Part shown: positions 53,496 to 62,903 of the stretch, piece after piece
Position numbering within the stretch: position 1 is the first letter of the stretch
How the letters are laid out: each line of letters starts with the position of its first letter
Assembly (NCBI GenBank): GCA_029856045.1
Contig: JAHQWG010000047.1
Location: forward strand, 208,178-272,177
From: Promethearchaeia archaeon
GTDB taxonomy: Archaea > Asgardarchaeota > Lokiarchaeia > Sigyniarchaeales > SOKP01
Reading direction: 5' to 3'
Length of the DNA: 64,000 bases
Translations under genes and position numbers: made by a program
Notes under the pieces: model-generated
The model's database searches: none
Told to the model about the DNA's origin: nothing
Seen by the model: the letters and a program-made list of their open reading frames with translations, nothing else

Positions 53496-54917
53496 ATGAC
53501 CGAAAAAGTAGTAAATAACACATTTATTTCATTAGGAAAAACATTTTGGCCTTTATATTTATTGGGAGGTTTTCAAAGTTTAGCTTACGGCGGAATAATT
53601 GTTCTTATTGTGCCATTATCTTCATTATTTTGGTCAGGTGAACCTTACCATGCTCTTGAAATGGGTATTTTAATCACTTCAATGGTTTGGATGTCAGCAA
53701 TATCGGGTATTATAATTGGAATATTAATTGATAAATATTCTCGAAAATATATTATGTTTATTATCTCTATTTTTAGGGGTTTTAGTATGATAATGCTTGG
53801 TTTTGCAATTGAAGGAAAAGGTTTAGAAACTTGGACTTATTTCTTGATTTTCACTGGAATTTTTGCTTTTTTTGCGGGAGGCAGTTGGCCAGCAATAATT
53901 TCTCTCTCAAACGATATTGTTCCACATCCTCAACGTTCGCAATTCTTTGGGTTATTAGGAATAATGATGAGCCTCTTTACTCAGTTTGGTTTCTTAGTTG
54001 CGTCATTTTTAGTTCAATATGAATTTTGGAGATCCTTCTTTTGGGGTGTTGGAGTATCAATCCTTGTTGCAGGTATTATTTTTTTATTTCAAATCGAAGA
54101 ACCTAAGAGAGGAGCTCAACAACAAGAACTCAATGAAATTCTTAATGATGATTCTATTAAATATGATTTCCATATTGATAAAAAAATAATGAAAAAAACG
54201 ATGTTAAGTAGAACTAATGTAGTTGCACTTATTGAAGGTATATCAACAAATTTATTTCTTGGAAGCTTGGATCTCTTGATTTTACCTTATATTCAAACTC
54301 CACCTCATAATATTTCTCCTATTTTTACAGGTCTTTTTTTGGTAATTTTTGGCTTAACAGGAGGATTAATAGGACAACTATTTCTTGCGAAATTATCAGA
54401 TAAGTTGGCGATGAAAAAACCAATTAGAAGAATATACTTCGTTATTTTTTCGTTATCTCTTGGAATAACTACTTTTTCCTATCTATTTTTTCTAGATTTA
54501 CCTCATTTAACTGTAGAACAAGGTAAAGATATTCCTTATATATTATCTTTACCAATTATGTGGATAATGGGACTATTATTTTTTACTTCTAATTCAATTT
54601 CTTCTTTATATCTCGTTAATCAAGCTCCAGTTTTACAAGAGATCAATTTGCCAGAAGCTCAAGGAAAAATTGCATCATGGAACCAATTACTGGAATCTAT
54701 TGGTTACGGTGCAGGACCTTTACTCGTTGGAATATTATTATCGATTTCTGGACAGAATTATCAATTAGTTATATTGATAATTATTATATTTGTGATTCCC
54801 GGAATTGTATTATGGTTTTTATCCTTGAAATGGTATCCTAAGGATCGGGATATAATAAAAAGTTTGCTTAAAGAAAGAGCTGAAATTTTGAAATCTCAAA
54901 AAAATTTAAAAAATTAG
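53496..54917 (+). CDS. Major facilitator superfamily transporter
   Basis: A 473-residue polytopic protein with about 12 membrane segments. The first half has GIIIGILIDKYSRKYIMFII, the MFS motif A between segments 2 and 3, and FFAGGSWPAIISLSNDIVPH; a charged loop in the middle (EEPKRGAQQQELNEILNDDS) separates the halves; LGAGPLLVG-like text near the end (IGYGAGPLLVGILLSISG) is typical. The substrate is not known. It lies 50 nt after the HAD gene. The C-terminal tail is basic. Confidence 0.87.
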   Translation: MTEKVVNNTFISLGKTFWPLYLLGGFQSLAYGGIIVLIVPLSSLFWSGEPYHALEMGILITSMVWMSAISGIIIGILIDKYSRKYIMFIISIFRGFSMIMLGFAIEGKGLETWTYFLIFTGIFAFFAGGSWPAIISLSNDIVPHPQRSQFFGLLGIMMSLFTQFGFLVASFLVQYEFWRSFFWGVGVSILVAGIIFLFQIEEPKRGAQQQELNEILNDDSIKYDFHIDKKIMKKTMLSRTNVVALIEGISTNLFLGSLDLLILPYIQTPPHNISPIFTGLFLVIFGLTGGLIGQLFLAKLSDKLAMKKPIRRIYFVIFSLSLGITTFSYLFFLDLPHLTVEQGKDIPYILSLPIMWIMGLLFFTSNSISSLYLVNQAPVLQEINLPEAQGKIASWNQLLESIGYGAGPLLVGILLSISGQNYQLVILIIIIFVIPGIVLWFLSLKWYPKDRDIIKSLLKERAEILKSQKNLKN

Positions 54918-54940
54918 TAGAATAAAAATTTGTAAATCTC

Positions 54941-55480
54941 TTATTTATATAAGCTATTTCCTGAGATGTCTTGTGCTACAATCAAAGGACCAAATTGCTC
55001 TACCCTTAAAAACCATACAGCTTCGCTGGAACCTAAATCAAGCCATTCAACATGAATAACTTCTTTAATCATCCTTGAGGCAACCGCCCCACAACCGCCA
55101 GGATAACTTAAATAAATTACTTTTAGATTTTTTTCATCTAAATTTTTCATTCCGCCTTTACCTATAAGAATATGAATATCTAAAAATTTTATGACTTCAT
55201 TTTCAACGGAATTCATACGCGCACTAGTAGTAGGACCTGCAGAGATTATTTTATATTTTTCATTGATTTTTTTTATGATTGGCCCACAATGATATAATGC
55301 AGTATTTTTTACTCTATTAAATGAGTGGGGTAAAGGTTTCTTTTTATTAATATGGTCAATTATTCTTTTATGAGCTAAATCTCTTGCCGTTATGATGGAA
55401 CCATTTAAAAAAACTATATCACCAATTTTTAATGGCAGAAGATCCTCTACTTTAGTAGGTAAATTAATATTATGCCTCAT
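54941..55480 (-). CDS. fumB: Class I fumarate hydratase beta subunit
   Basis: A 179-residue C-terminal-type subunit of iron-sulfur fumarase (or L-tartrate dehydratase). Marks are TARDLAHKRI, LYHCGPIIKK, SAGPTTSARMNS, LSYPGGCGAVASRMI and the terminal SSEAVWFLRVEQFGPLIVAQ followed by DISGNSLY. It forms the substrate-binding half with the alpha subunit. The reading frames overlap by 11 nt (55470-55480), so the two are translationally coupled. Sequence does not separate fumarase from tartrate dehydratase, but fumarase is more likely in an archaeon. Confidence 0.93.
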   Translation of the reverse strand: MRHNINLPTKVEDLLPLKIGDIVFLNGSIITARDLAHKRIIDHINKKKPLPHSFNRVKNTALYHCGPIIKKINEKYKIISAGPTTSARMNSVENEVIKFLDIHILIGKGGMKNLDEKNLKVIYLSYPGGCGAVASRMIKEVIHVEWLDLGSSEAVWFLRVEQFGPLIVAQDISGNSLYK

Positions 55481-56354
55481 AAATTAATTCACCCTCCTTG
55501 TTAATTTTAAAAGATGCAATTCGATGGCAATAGCACTGTACGATTACACCTACCGGAAATGATGCGGGATGTCTCATTGAAAGTTCTATATGTACATCTA
55601 TACAAGTGATTTTTCCACCTAATCCCATTATACCAATATTAAGCTCATTTAGGGAATTTATAATTTTTAATTCTAATTCTGCTACATCTTGACGCTCATG
55701 TCTTACTCCAATAGGTCGTAATAATGCTTTTTTTGCTAATATCATCGAATTACTAGCATCACCACCTAATCCAACACCTAAAATAATTGGAGGACAAGGT
55801 TTTCCTCCAGCCTTCTGAATTAACTCTTTAATCATTAAAGGAAATCTTTCTAATCCATTTATAGGATCTAACATAAATAATTTTGAGATATTTTCAGCAC
55901 CTCCCCCTTTAGGTAAAATAATTATTTCTAAATCATTGGAATTTTCTATAATTTCTATAAAAATCGGTGGTGAATTTGCACCAATATTGGTTCCAGTGTT
56001 TTTATTGGTTATTGGATCTACAGAATTACTCCTTAAAGGTATATCTGTTGTTACTTCTTGAACAACTTTATCAATGATATTTCTAAAACTAGAGATAATT
56101 GGAAATTGATTTCCTAATTTAATATAAAAATTTAAGATACCAGTATCTTGGCATAGGGGAATCCCCCTGCTTCCGCATTGAAAATTTTCTAAAATTAATT
56201 GGAGTTGAGTTTGGTTTATTTCATTATCTTCCTCTTCATATAAAATCTTAAAAAAATCAAGAATATCCTCTGGAATAGTTGTAACCGCTTGTTTTATTGA
56301 TTTTTTAAGTAAATCTATTATTTTTTTTTCCAAAATTTCGATTTTACTTTCCAT
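55470..56354 (-). CDS. fumA: Class I fumarate hydratase alpha subunit
   Basis: A 294-residue catalytic subunit that holds the 4Fe-4S cluster used to hydrate fumarate to malate. The cluster Cys are in GIPLCQDTGILNFY and KPCPPIILGVGLGG, and in the final part CIDVHIELSMRHPASFPVGV; PKGGGAENISKLFML is another family mark. The N-terminal 90 residues are helical. The gene leads the fumA-fumB pair and is divergent from a large unknown gene across a 95-nt gap. Oxygen sensitivity of this enzyme class fits an anaerobe. Confidence 0.92.
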   Translation of the reverse strand: MESKIEILEKKIIDLLKKSIKQAVTTIPEDILDFFKILYEEEDNEINQTQLQLILENFQCGSRGIPLCQDTGILNFYIKLGNQFPIISSFRNIIDKVVQEVTTDIPLRSNSVDPITNKNTGTNIGANSPPIFIEIIENSNDLEIIILPKGGGAENISKLFMLDPINGLERFPLMIKELIQKAGGKPCPPIILGVGLGGDASNSMILAKKALLRPIGVRHERQDVAELELKIINSLNELNIGIMGLGGKITCIDVHIELSMRHPASFPVGVIVQCYCHRIASFKINKEGELIYEA

Positions 56355-56449
56355 AGGTATACATTAATAGGAAAAAATATAATACTAGTTAAATCAAAAT
56401 TTTAATTAAGACGAAGCAATATAAATTATTGAGAGATCGGGAGTTTATT

Positions 56450-58351
56450 TTGACTGAAAACAAGGAACATCTATTATTACGAGCTGGCTCACAACTTAAA
56501 GATAATGTATTTAATTTAAGAGAGATTAATAGAATTATCCTAAATGAATTAAAAAGCGATACAAAGATATATAATTCATTTATATCGGATATTTCGGACA
56601 AGTGGAAAGAATTTAGAAAAAATAATGAACAAAGAAAAATAAAATATCGCTATACAACTTTTTTTCATAGAAATTTTGATTACTTTTTTAGGCAATCTAT
56701 AGATAATCTCTTTGGATTGAATTCAAAAAACCTGAAATTAATGTTAAAAGAGAACGTTACAGATAATGATTTATATTTTGAATATAAATATTTTTTTTCG
56801 GAAGATGAGATGAATTTAATTGCCGAATTTAAAGAACGCGTTTCTCATCCATTAGATTACGACAGAATAATTCCTTTTATATTTGAGGTTCTTATTACGA
56901 TTTTAGGGATGATTATTAGAAAAACAATAAATAAAAAAATTTGGATCTCTCAGAACGGTGCCCGGCTGAAAAAAAAAGGTAAAAAATCTTACCTTCATCT
57001 CTTAATTACAAGTAGACGCAGTCCTGATGAAATTATGGATGGATATCTTGCCTTTATCCTGTATAATTTTGCGATAAGACATCCAGAGATTCCTGATTCA
57101 TATAAAAAAACACTAATGGAGAGGAAAAATCTTTTAACTAAGATTGCTCTAAAAAATTATCCTTTAGCAAAATATCAATTAGTAGATATAATTTTTACTT
57201 TTTTTAAGAAGTGTAAATTGCTTGAAAATGTCTCACCTTTCTTAGATTTCCTCAATTTTGTTTGCTCGCGTGTTGAAGATAGCGTCTTTGATACAATTGA
57301 AATAATTAAAGAGGATTTTCTTTCAAATTTAGATTATCCACCTGAAGTAAATGAATCATTAATAAGGATTTTTAATTTTATCAATAAATATTCTACATTA
57401 TTTAGCACCTTTCAAGCGAATAACAGGCCTTCATTTCGAAATCAATATGAACTTTTCCTTTTATATTTGCAATTTTATTTTGGACGAACTTTAGAATCGC
57501 TTGAGATAAGCGACCTATTATTTTTTCCAAAAAAATTTGGAGATCTTATAAAAGAGCATAATTTATCTGAAAAAGAAAAAATCTCATTTAAAACTATTAG
57601 ATCTATTGGATATTTTTCCAATATAGCATTATCCTTGTCACATTTACCTATAATTGAAGATTTCTTTTTTAAATTGCTAAATGAGAAAAAAATTCAGAAT
57701 ATAAATGAAATATTTTTCATGACGTTTCTTAAAAGCTTAAATGAGAAATTTCTTGATATGATTGAGGAGGAAAATGAAAAGTTAAAAAAATTTAAACGTA
57801 AAATCAGTTTCGAAAAAGCCATTGATTTTATTTGCAGAAGTTTATATAGTTTAATTAATAGAGTGTTTTTAAGAGAAAATGTGGAGGAGGCGTCAAAAAA
57901 CTTTGTTGATCCAAGATCCAGATACATTCCCGAAAATGTAGCCACCAGAGTCTTAGAATTATCAATTTTCAAGGATTTAAATCTCTCAGATGATATCTGG
58001 CCTGACTATTTTTTGAGTGTAAATAAAGATAAGATTAAACATCTATTTAAAGAATACTTTGAAATTCCTGAAGATGTTTTCTATTCAGACTGGAGTTTAT
58101 CTATGATTGACATGATATACAATCAAGAATTATTCTATATGGAAAAATATTTAGAAGAATTTCTAATACAAGATGTAGTTATTCCTTTAAATAAATTTTT
58201 CTTACAATTTGAGAAAAAAAAAGAGAGTATTAAGAATAAAGATGATTTATTAAACGATTTAACTAAAATTATTACTAAAGAAAAACGCAAAGAAGAAAAT
58301 ATTAAGAAAATATTTTCTAATATAATTGAACTATGGGACTTATCTTTTTAG
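56450..58351 (+). CDS. Large uncharacterised helical protein
   Basis: A 633-residue protein I cannot assign. It starts TTG with CGGGAG six bases upstream (56438-56443), giving MTENKEHLLLRAGSQLKDNV; a longer reading from TTG 56429 lacks a ribosome site. The sequence is mostly charged helices with Phe- and Lys-rich stretches (FIFEVLITILGMIIRKTINK near 140-160 could be membrane-associated). No enzymatic motif was seen; RRSPDEIMDGYLAFILYNFA is a possible conserved segment. It overlaps the convergent kinase-like gene by 4 nt. A lineage-specific protein of unknown role. Confidence 0.7.
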   Translation: MTENKEHLLLRAGSQLKDNVFNLREINRIILNELKSDTKIYNSFISDISDKWKEFRKNNEQRKIKYRYTTFFHRNFDYFFRQSIDNLFGLNSKNLKLMLKENVTDNDLYFEYKYFFSEDEMNLIAEFKERVSHPLDYDRIIPFIFEVLITILGMIIRKTINKKIWISQNGARLKKKGKKSYLHLLITSRRSPDEIMDGYLAFILYNFAIRHPEIPDSYKKTLMERKNLLTKIALKNYPLAKYQLVDIIFTFFKKCKLLENVSPFLDFLNFVCSRVEDSVFDTIEIIKEDFLSNLDYPPEVNESLIRIFNFINKYSTLFSTFQANNRPSFRNQYELFLLYLQFYFGRTLESLEISDLLFFPKKFGDLIKEHNLSEKEKISFKTIRSIGYFSNIALSLSHLPIIEDFFFKLLNEKKIQNINEIFFMTFLKSLNEKFLDMIEEENEKLKKFKRKISFEKAIDFICRSLYSLINRVFLRENVEEASKNFVDPRSRYIPENVATRVLELSIFKDLNLSDDIWPDYFLSVNKDKIKHLFKEYFEIPEDVFYSDWSLSMIDMIYNQELFYMEKYLEEFLIQDVVIPLNKFFLQFEKKKESIKNKDDLLNDLTKIITKEKRKEENIKKIFSNIIELWDLSF

Positions 58352-59172
58352 AAGATTTTTTTTATTTTTTCTAATAAATTTTTAATTTTTTCATTTAAAA
58401 TTTCTTCTTTATATTCAATATGCCTTCTTTTTGCAACAATCTTTAAATGAGAATATAAACACTTGACTATTTCATTGTTTGAGATGAAAAATTTTGTGTT
58501 TATCTTCTTATATCTTAATAAGAAATCTAAAATTATATTTAATTTAAATTCCAATAACTCATCTTGAAATATATCTCCAGGACTTGTTGTAATGATCGAA
58601 ACAATTATTTCAGTTATGTCATTTTCAGGAATTCCTTCATGAACATTCTCGAAATCGATACCATATATATTTTTTTCATGGTAAATAAAATTTTTTAATC
58701 TTAAATCTCCCTTATTTCTGACAAAGATTTGACTTTCTTTCTCAGAGGTAATATTTATTTCATGATATTTATATAACCATTCTGCTAATTTTTCCAATAT
58801 TTCTTTTTTTAAGATATAAATACTATTTTCTGTAGAGTTATCCAAGTCATCATTAAGGAGATCACATAAGTTAAGTCCATCAATTTTTTCCATTAGAATG
58901 TAAGGTTTTTTAAACGCAAAAATTTTTGGAACCAAAATACCTTTCTGATAATTTGAGATTAAATTCTCATATTCTGTAGTGAAACTTTTTTTAGAAATTT
59001 TTTTAATTATAATTTCTTCTGGTAAGGTTTGTGGATTTTTTATACTTATTAAAAAAATTAAATTTTTTCGTGTCTTTAAAAATTTTATAGTAGTAATTTC
59101 GATTTCTGGTATAATTTCTTTCAGATCTCTAATAATTTCTTTTTTAAGATTTGATTCTTTTACATATTCCAA
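58348..59172 (-). CDS. APH/choline-kinase-like phosphotransferase
   Basis: A 274-residue kinase-fold protein. The N-lobe has EEIIIKKISKKSFTTEYENL with the ATP-binding Lys; the hinge has YILMEKIDGLNLCDLL; the catalytic loop is KGDLRLKNFIY, where Asp and Asn fit the Brenner motif; and YGIDFENVHEGIPENDI supplies the metal-binding Asp of the DFG-like motif. The pattern is that of aminoglycoside/choline kinases and archaeal Bud32-like relatives rather than protein kinases. The substrate is unknown. It follows mobB by 13 nt. Confidence 0.78.
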   Translation of the reverse strand: MEYVKESNLKKEIIRDLKEIIPEIEITTIKFLKTRKNLIFLISIKNPQTLPEEIIIKKISKKSFTTEYENLISNYQKGILVPKIFAFKKPYILMEKIDGLNLCDLLNDDLDNSTENSIYILKKEILEKLAEWLYKYHEINITSEKESQIFVRNKGDLRLKNFIYHEKNIYGIDFENVHEGIPENDITEIIVSIITTSPGDIFQDELLEFKLNIILDFLLRYKKINTKFFISNNEIVKCLYSHLKIVAKRRHIEYKEEILNEKIKNLLEKIKKIF

Positions 59173-59185
59173 TTTTTTACAACGC

Positions 59186-59710
59186 CTAAAAAAATTTAGG
59201 ATATAAGGTTTTTAAAATAAATTCAGGTTTTTCTAATGCATTTATTATAGGAATTCCTTTATAACTTTCATTATTTTTATGTTTCTTAGTTGCAATTAAT
59301 CCTGAAATTACTTTTATTGTATTATCAATCTGTTCATCTACTTCATTAAAATCCTTAGCACATAAAATCTTGTCATATTGGAAATCCCTAAATCCTTCAG
59401 TAATTATTATATCCGGCTTTATTGGTGCCTTTTCTATCCAATCAAATATTTCCTCAGTATTTATAACTTGATTTAAGAAAAAAGTCGTTTGATTATTAGA
59501 TTTTGTAATTACACAATTCGCTCCTGCTTTAGAAAATTGAAAAGAATCTTTTCCTTTAAGATCAAGGGAGTGAATGTGAATATTTTTTAAAACAAATATT
59601 TTATAATCAGTATTTTTGGTTAAATAGTTTATAACCGATAAAATTGAGTTGGTTTTTCCGGATCCCGAAAATCCAATAAAACTGATTACTTTAAAATTTC
59701 TTTTTAACAT
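59186..59710 (-). CDS. mobB: MobB-like molybdopterin-guanine dinucleotide synthesis GTPase
   Basis: A 174-residue P-loop GTPase. GFSGSGKTNSIL (13-24) is the Walker A; HIHSLDLKGKDSFQFSKAGA and DIIITEGFRDFQYDKILCA are MobB family motifs. MobB delivers GTP to MobA when molybdopterin is converted to the guanine dinucleotide cofactor for formate dehydrogenases and similar enzymes, which fits the C1 metabolism suggested elsewhere. It is first in a two-gene set with the kinase-like gene. Divergent from the PIN gene across 41 nt. Confidence 0.9.
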   Translation of the reverse strand: MLKRNFKVISFIGFSGSGKTNSILSVINYLTKNTDYKIFVLKNIHIHSLDLKGKDSFQFSKAGANCVITKSNNQTTFFLNQVINTEEIFDWIEKAPIKPDIIITEGFRDFQYDKILCAKDFNEVDEQIDNTIKVISGLIATKKHKNNESYKGIPIINALEKPEFILKTLYPKFF

Positions 59711-59751
59711 TTCAATAAATATAATATTTTATATATTAATATTATATTTTA

Positions 59752-61716
59752 ATGGCAAAACAAAATATAATCTTCGATGCTAACTTTTTCATTTGCATGA
59801 ATGAAATTCGGGCACATGATATACTCAATAATTTAAAGACCTCTGGAAAGCTTCTTGGTTTTAATTATTACATTAGTGAACAAGTGTTCTCTGAAATAAA
59901 AGGTGTCAGTGCAAGTTTTCGAGAGAAATTTCAGAATTTTATAAATGTAGAACTAATCTCTGAGGCGAATATTAAACTAATAAAAGACGCTTTAAAAAGG
60001 CGTAAAATTAGGTTTCCTGCTCAAGATCCAGATTTATCATTAATTGCTCTAGCAGATATTTTATTAGAAATTGATAATTCGGCGAAAATAACAATTGTGA
60101 GCGATGATTTCAAGTTAGTACGGCAAATTAACATTTTATATAAAAATAAAATCAACGTTCTATCGTTATCAGGATTTTTACTGCAAATCCAAAGAACAGT
60201 TTCAAACCCATCATTAAAAATGTATTTTAAAAATATTTGGCGAAAAAGCCTTAATTATACGTTATCCTATATGCTAGAACGCTCAAAAGCATATCCCGCT
60301 GAAGAAAAAATCACTTGGCTCATAGAGAGAGCAGTGTCCGTAACGGAAAATTCTATTATAACAAAAGATTCGATTTCAGAAAATCAAGGGATTTCTCTAA
60401 TGCCTATGGATGCTTCAATAAAGGAAGAATGCGAAATTTGTGAGAGATTTATTCAAGGGCATGATTTGCCAAGAAGTGAGGAAAAAAAAATTGAAGGGAT
60501 CTTAAATTTTTTAGAAAACTTGAGAATTGCTAGAAGTTATCTAATTTCCTCAAAAAACTCACTAATCGATGAAGATATAAAAGATTCTGTTAAAAATCTA
60601 AAAAAAGGTAGTTCATTCTTAACTTCTCTATTACAACTTGCCCATGGAAAGACTTCTGGAAGAAATTATGATATTATAAATCAATTAATATGCTCAGAAT
60701 TATCAAAAATAGAGTTTTTACGTGGATTTCTATTAATTAAAATAGGAAAAGTTAATTCTGCATTGGAAGCTTTTGATAGAACTGCTTTATTTTCAACAAT
60801 TGTCCATAATTGGAGAACTGGCTTAACAATAAATTATCTCAAGGCGCTTATTAGAATATTTCATGGTTTTTACTCTTCAGCTATCAAACAATATGATTTT
60901 ACAAGCCAGCTTGCTGAAGTTTATAATGAAAGAAAACTAATTTTGAAGTGTACTATTGGAAAAGCTCTTGCTTTATTCATGGGAACCCAAGAAAATAAAG
61001 ATCAAGCAATCTCAATAATTGAAGAACTCTCTAATTATGATACAGAAAAATATTTAGAAGAGGGAATGATTGTATTTAGTGAATTAGGAGATTATTTTTT
61101 AGCATTGGGGCACTCTCAAATTTCTGCTTCCCTTTATAATGAATCTCTAGAAATGGCAATCGATGGAAATTTTGAATATAAAATACCAACTCTCATAGAT
61201 AAACTTAAGCGTGCCTACATTGCTACCATTTTAAGTGGATATACTACAGAAACTATCAACGTGGATGTTTTATTTCAAAAAGCTTACAAATTGAAAAATG
61301 TAGATAAATATAATGAACAAATCAGACAATACCATGATTTTCATAAATTATATTATACTAAATTTCAATTCCTTACCGGAAAACGGGTTGTAGCATATCA
61401 AAATCTTAATAAAAAATTAAAAAATTACTTCGAAGTTATTAAAATACAGCCTTTAGCTAATGAAAAAACGTTATTCATTGCGCTTCATACTGAATTAGGA
61501 CTTTTAGGTTTTTTGATTTTTGGAGATTATGAACTTTCTGGCGTCGCGGAAAACTATTCATTGAAGTTAAATACAAATGCAAAAGTCCGGATTTACACTC
61601 CAAATATAGAATTAAAAGAAGAATATTTAATACGCGCAATTATTGAAATTAAGAATAAAGAATATATTGATGTAATTTACAATCTTCCGATCTTCTTTAA
61701 ACAGATGAATATTTAA
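59752..61716 (+). CDS. PIN-domain protein with helical repeats
   Basis: A 654-residue protein. The N-terminal PIN ribonuclease fold begins QNIIFDANFFICMNEIR with Asp9; the other acidic residues are near EQVFSEIKG and TIVSDDFKLVRQINILY. From about residue 170 the protein is helical and repeat-like (KVNSALEAFDRTALFSTIVH; SEEGMIVFSELGDYFLALGH-like text), resembling TPR units. PIN domains cut RNA, here perhaps as part of a larger complex rather than a toxin, since no antitoxin gene adjoins. The ATG at 59752 is supported by position only. Similar eukaryote-like architectures occur in Asgard archaea, but the family is not identified. Confidence 0.72.
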   Translation: MAKQNIIFDANFFICMNEIRAHDILNNLKTSGKLLGFNYYISEQVFSEIKGVSASFREKFQNFINVELISEANIKLIKDALKRRKIRFPAQDPDLSLIALADILLEIDNSAKITIVSDDFKLVRQINILYKNKINVLSLSGFLLQIQRTVSNPSLKMYFKNIWRKSLNYTLSYMLERSKAYPAEEKITWLIERAVSVTENSIITKDSISENQGISLMPMDASIKEECEICERFIQGHDLPRSEEKKIEGILNFLENLRIARSYLISSKNSLIDEDIKDSVKNLKKGSSFLTSLLQLAHGKTSGRNYDIINQLICSELSKIEFLRGFLLIKIGKVNSALEAFDRTALFSTIVHNWRTGLTINYLKALIRIFHGFYSSAIKQYDFTSQLAEVYNERKLILKCTIGKALALFMGTQENKDQAISIIEELSNYDTEKYLEEGMIVFSELGDYFLALGHSQISASLYNESLEMAIDGNFEYKIPTLIDKLKRAYIATILSGYTTETINVDVLFQKAYKLKNVDKYNEQIRQYHDFHKLYYTKFQFLTGKRVVAYQNLNKKLKNYFEVIKIQPLANEKTLFIALHTELGLLGFLIFGDYELSGVAENYSLKLNTNAKVRIYTPNIELKEEYLIRAIIEIKNKEYIDVIYNLPIFFKQMNI

Positions 61717-61804
61717 TTTTTTTTATCACTTATATTCGATTTATTTGAAGATTGAATTTGAAATCTTTAATAAAACAAATGGTGATTGACTTTAATCATT
61801 AATA

Positions 61805-62077
61805 TTATGTCTTTCTGGTTGACTTAGCACGCTGTGAGATTCTATGTTTATGAATTGCACATGAAACACAATAATAAACTCTCTGCGTTGGACGTTGAAT
61901 TACTGCCCCAGCATCTCGAAGCTCTTTATATATACGACCATCTACTAAAGACACACGTTTTGTGACTTGTTTCGCTTTACTTCTAGGAATAAATCTGCCA
62001 CAGTTCGCACACTGCACTGTAGTGCTCTGTCCTTTGTGAGAGGCTGATTTTCCCCCGCTTTTTCGTTTTTTTGGCAA
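61805..62077 (-). CDS. rps26e: Ribosomal protein S26e
   Basis: A 90-residue small-subunit protein binding near the 3' end of 16S rRNA. The N-terminal basic region PKKRKSGGKSASHKG is followed by two zinc-binding pairs, VQCANCGRFIPRSKA and YYCVSCAIHKHR, the eS26 layout. It occurs in eukaryotes and in only some archaea (Thermoproteota and Asgard groups), so it helps place the organism. The start codon is TTG at 62077, giving MPKKRKSGG, with a weak AAGAGA ribosome site. It follows the CDP-alcohol phosphotransferase gene by 111 nt on the same strand. Confidence 0.95.
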   Translation of the reverse strand: MPKKRKSGGKSASHKGQSTTVQCANCGRFIPRSKAKQVTKRVSLVDGRIYKELRDAGAVIQRPTQRVYYCVSCAIHKHRISQRAKSTRKT

Positions 62078-62188
62078 TTTTTTTCTCTTATTCTCTTATT
62101 TCTCTTTAAATATCTTTTTTATTAAGATAAAAAATATGAATAAATATAATAATTTTATTAAATGGAAACTAAAATTCTTTACTTATTA

Positions 62189-62827
62189 TTAGGTATTTTC
62201 CATTTTTTTTAATTCTTTAAAAGCAAATAAGAGTCTTTGGAATACCGTTATTGTTAACAGTAGAATGAAAGTCCAGATAAATATAAAAAAGAATAATGAA
62301 TTCGTCGCATTAGTAAAGAAATAAACCCATGCTTCAATAATCATAGCGGCAAATAATAGAAGCATTCTCTCAGCTCGCTCCAAAAATCCAACTCCTTTCA
62401 TTTCCACGCCCTCATTTTCAGCTCGGCTACGAATATAACTAATCATTAAACTCAGGAAAAAACAAATAAATCCCATAAGGTAATCAATATACCCACCGTA
62501 AATAAATCCTAAAATAATTACAGCATCAGCTAACCTGTCTAAATTGGAATCCAAAAAAGCCCCGAATTGTGAAGCAGAATTAGTTTTTCGAGCAACTGCA
62601 CCATCAAAAACATCAAATGAGCCAGAGAGAAATAGTAAAAAAGGAGGAATCCACGCAAGCCATAAAGAAAGGTGTAAAAAATCAAATCCGAGAAAAATAG
62701 CACATGCTAAGGATAAAGAAAAACCCAGATATGATAATTTATTCGGGGAAATATTGTGTTTAATAAAAAAATTTACACGTTTTTCTATAAGGTTTTGAGC
62801 ATTTTGTCTGTATTTATTAAGTACCAT
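62189..62827 (-). CDS. CDP-alcohol phosphotransferase (archaetidylinositol phosphate synthase-like)
   Basis: A 212-residue membrane enzyme with about six membrane segments. The catalytic signature D-x2-D-G-x2-A-R-x8-G-x3-D-x3-D is complete at residues 72-97 (FDVFDGAVARKTNSASQFG). The family joins CDP-activated archaeol to an alcohol such as inositol-1-phosphate or glycerol phosphate. The archaetidylinositol type is the common partner in archaea, but the acceptor cannot be read from sequence. It lies between trmY and rps26e. Confidence 0.88.
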   Translation of the reverse strand: MVLNKYRQNAQNLIEKRVNFFIKHNISPNKLSYLGFSLSLACAIFLGFDFLHLSLWLAWIPPFLLFLSGSFDVFDGAVARKTNSASQFGAFLDSNLDRLADAVIILGFIYGGYIDYLMGFICFFLSLMISYIRSRAENEGVEMKGVGFLERAERMLLLFAAMIIEAWVYFFTNATNSLFFFIFIWTFILLLTITVFQRLLFAFKELKKMENT

Positions 62828-62903
62828 TCTTATTAGATTCCAAAAAAGATTTTATTTCTTTTTATTGAATTAGATATATATATGGTATGGATCAGATTTT
62901 ATT

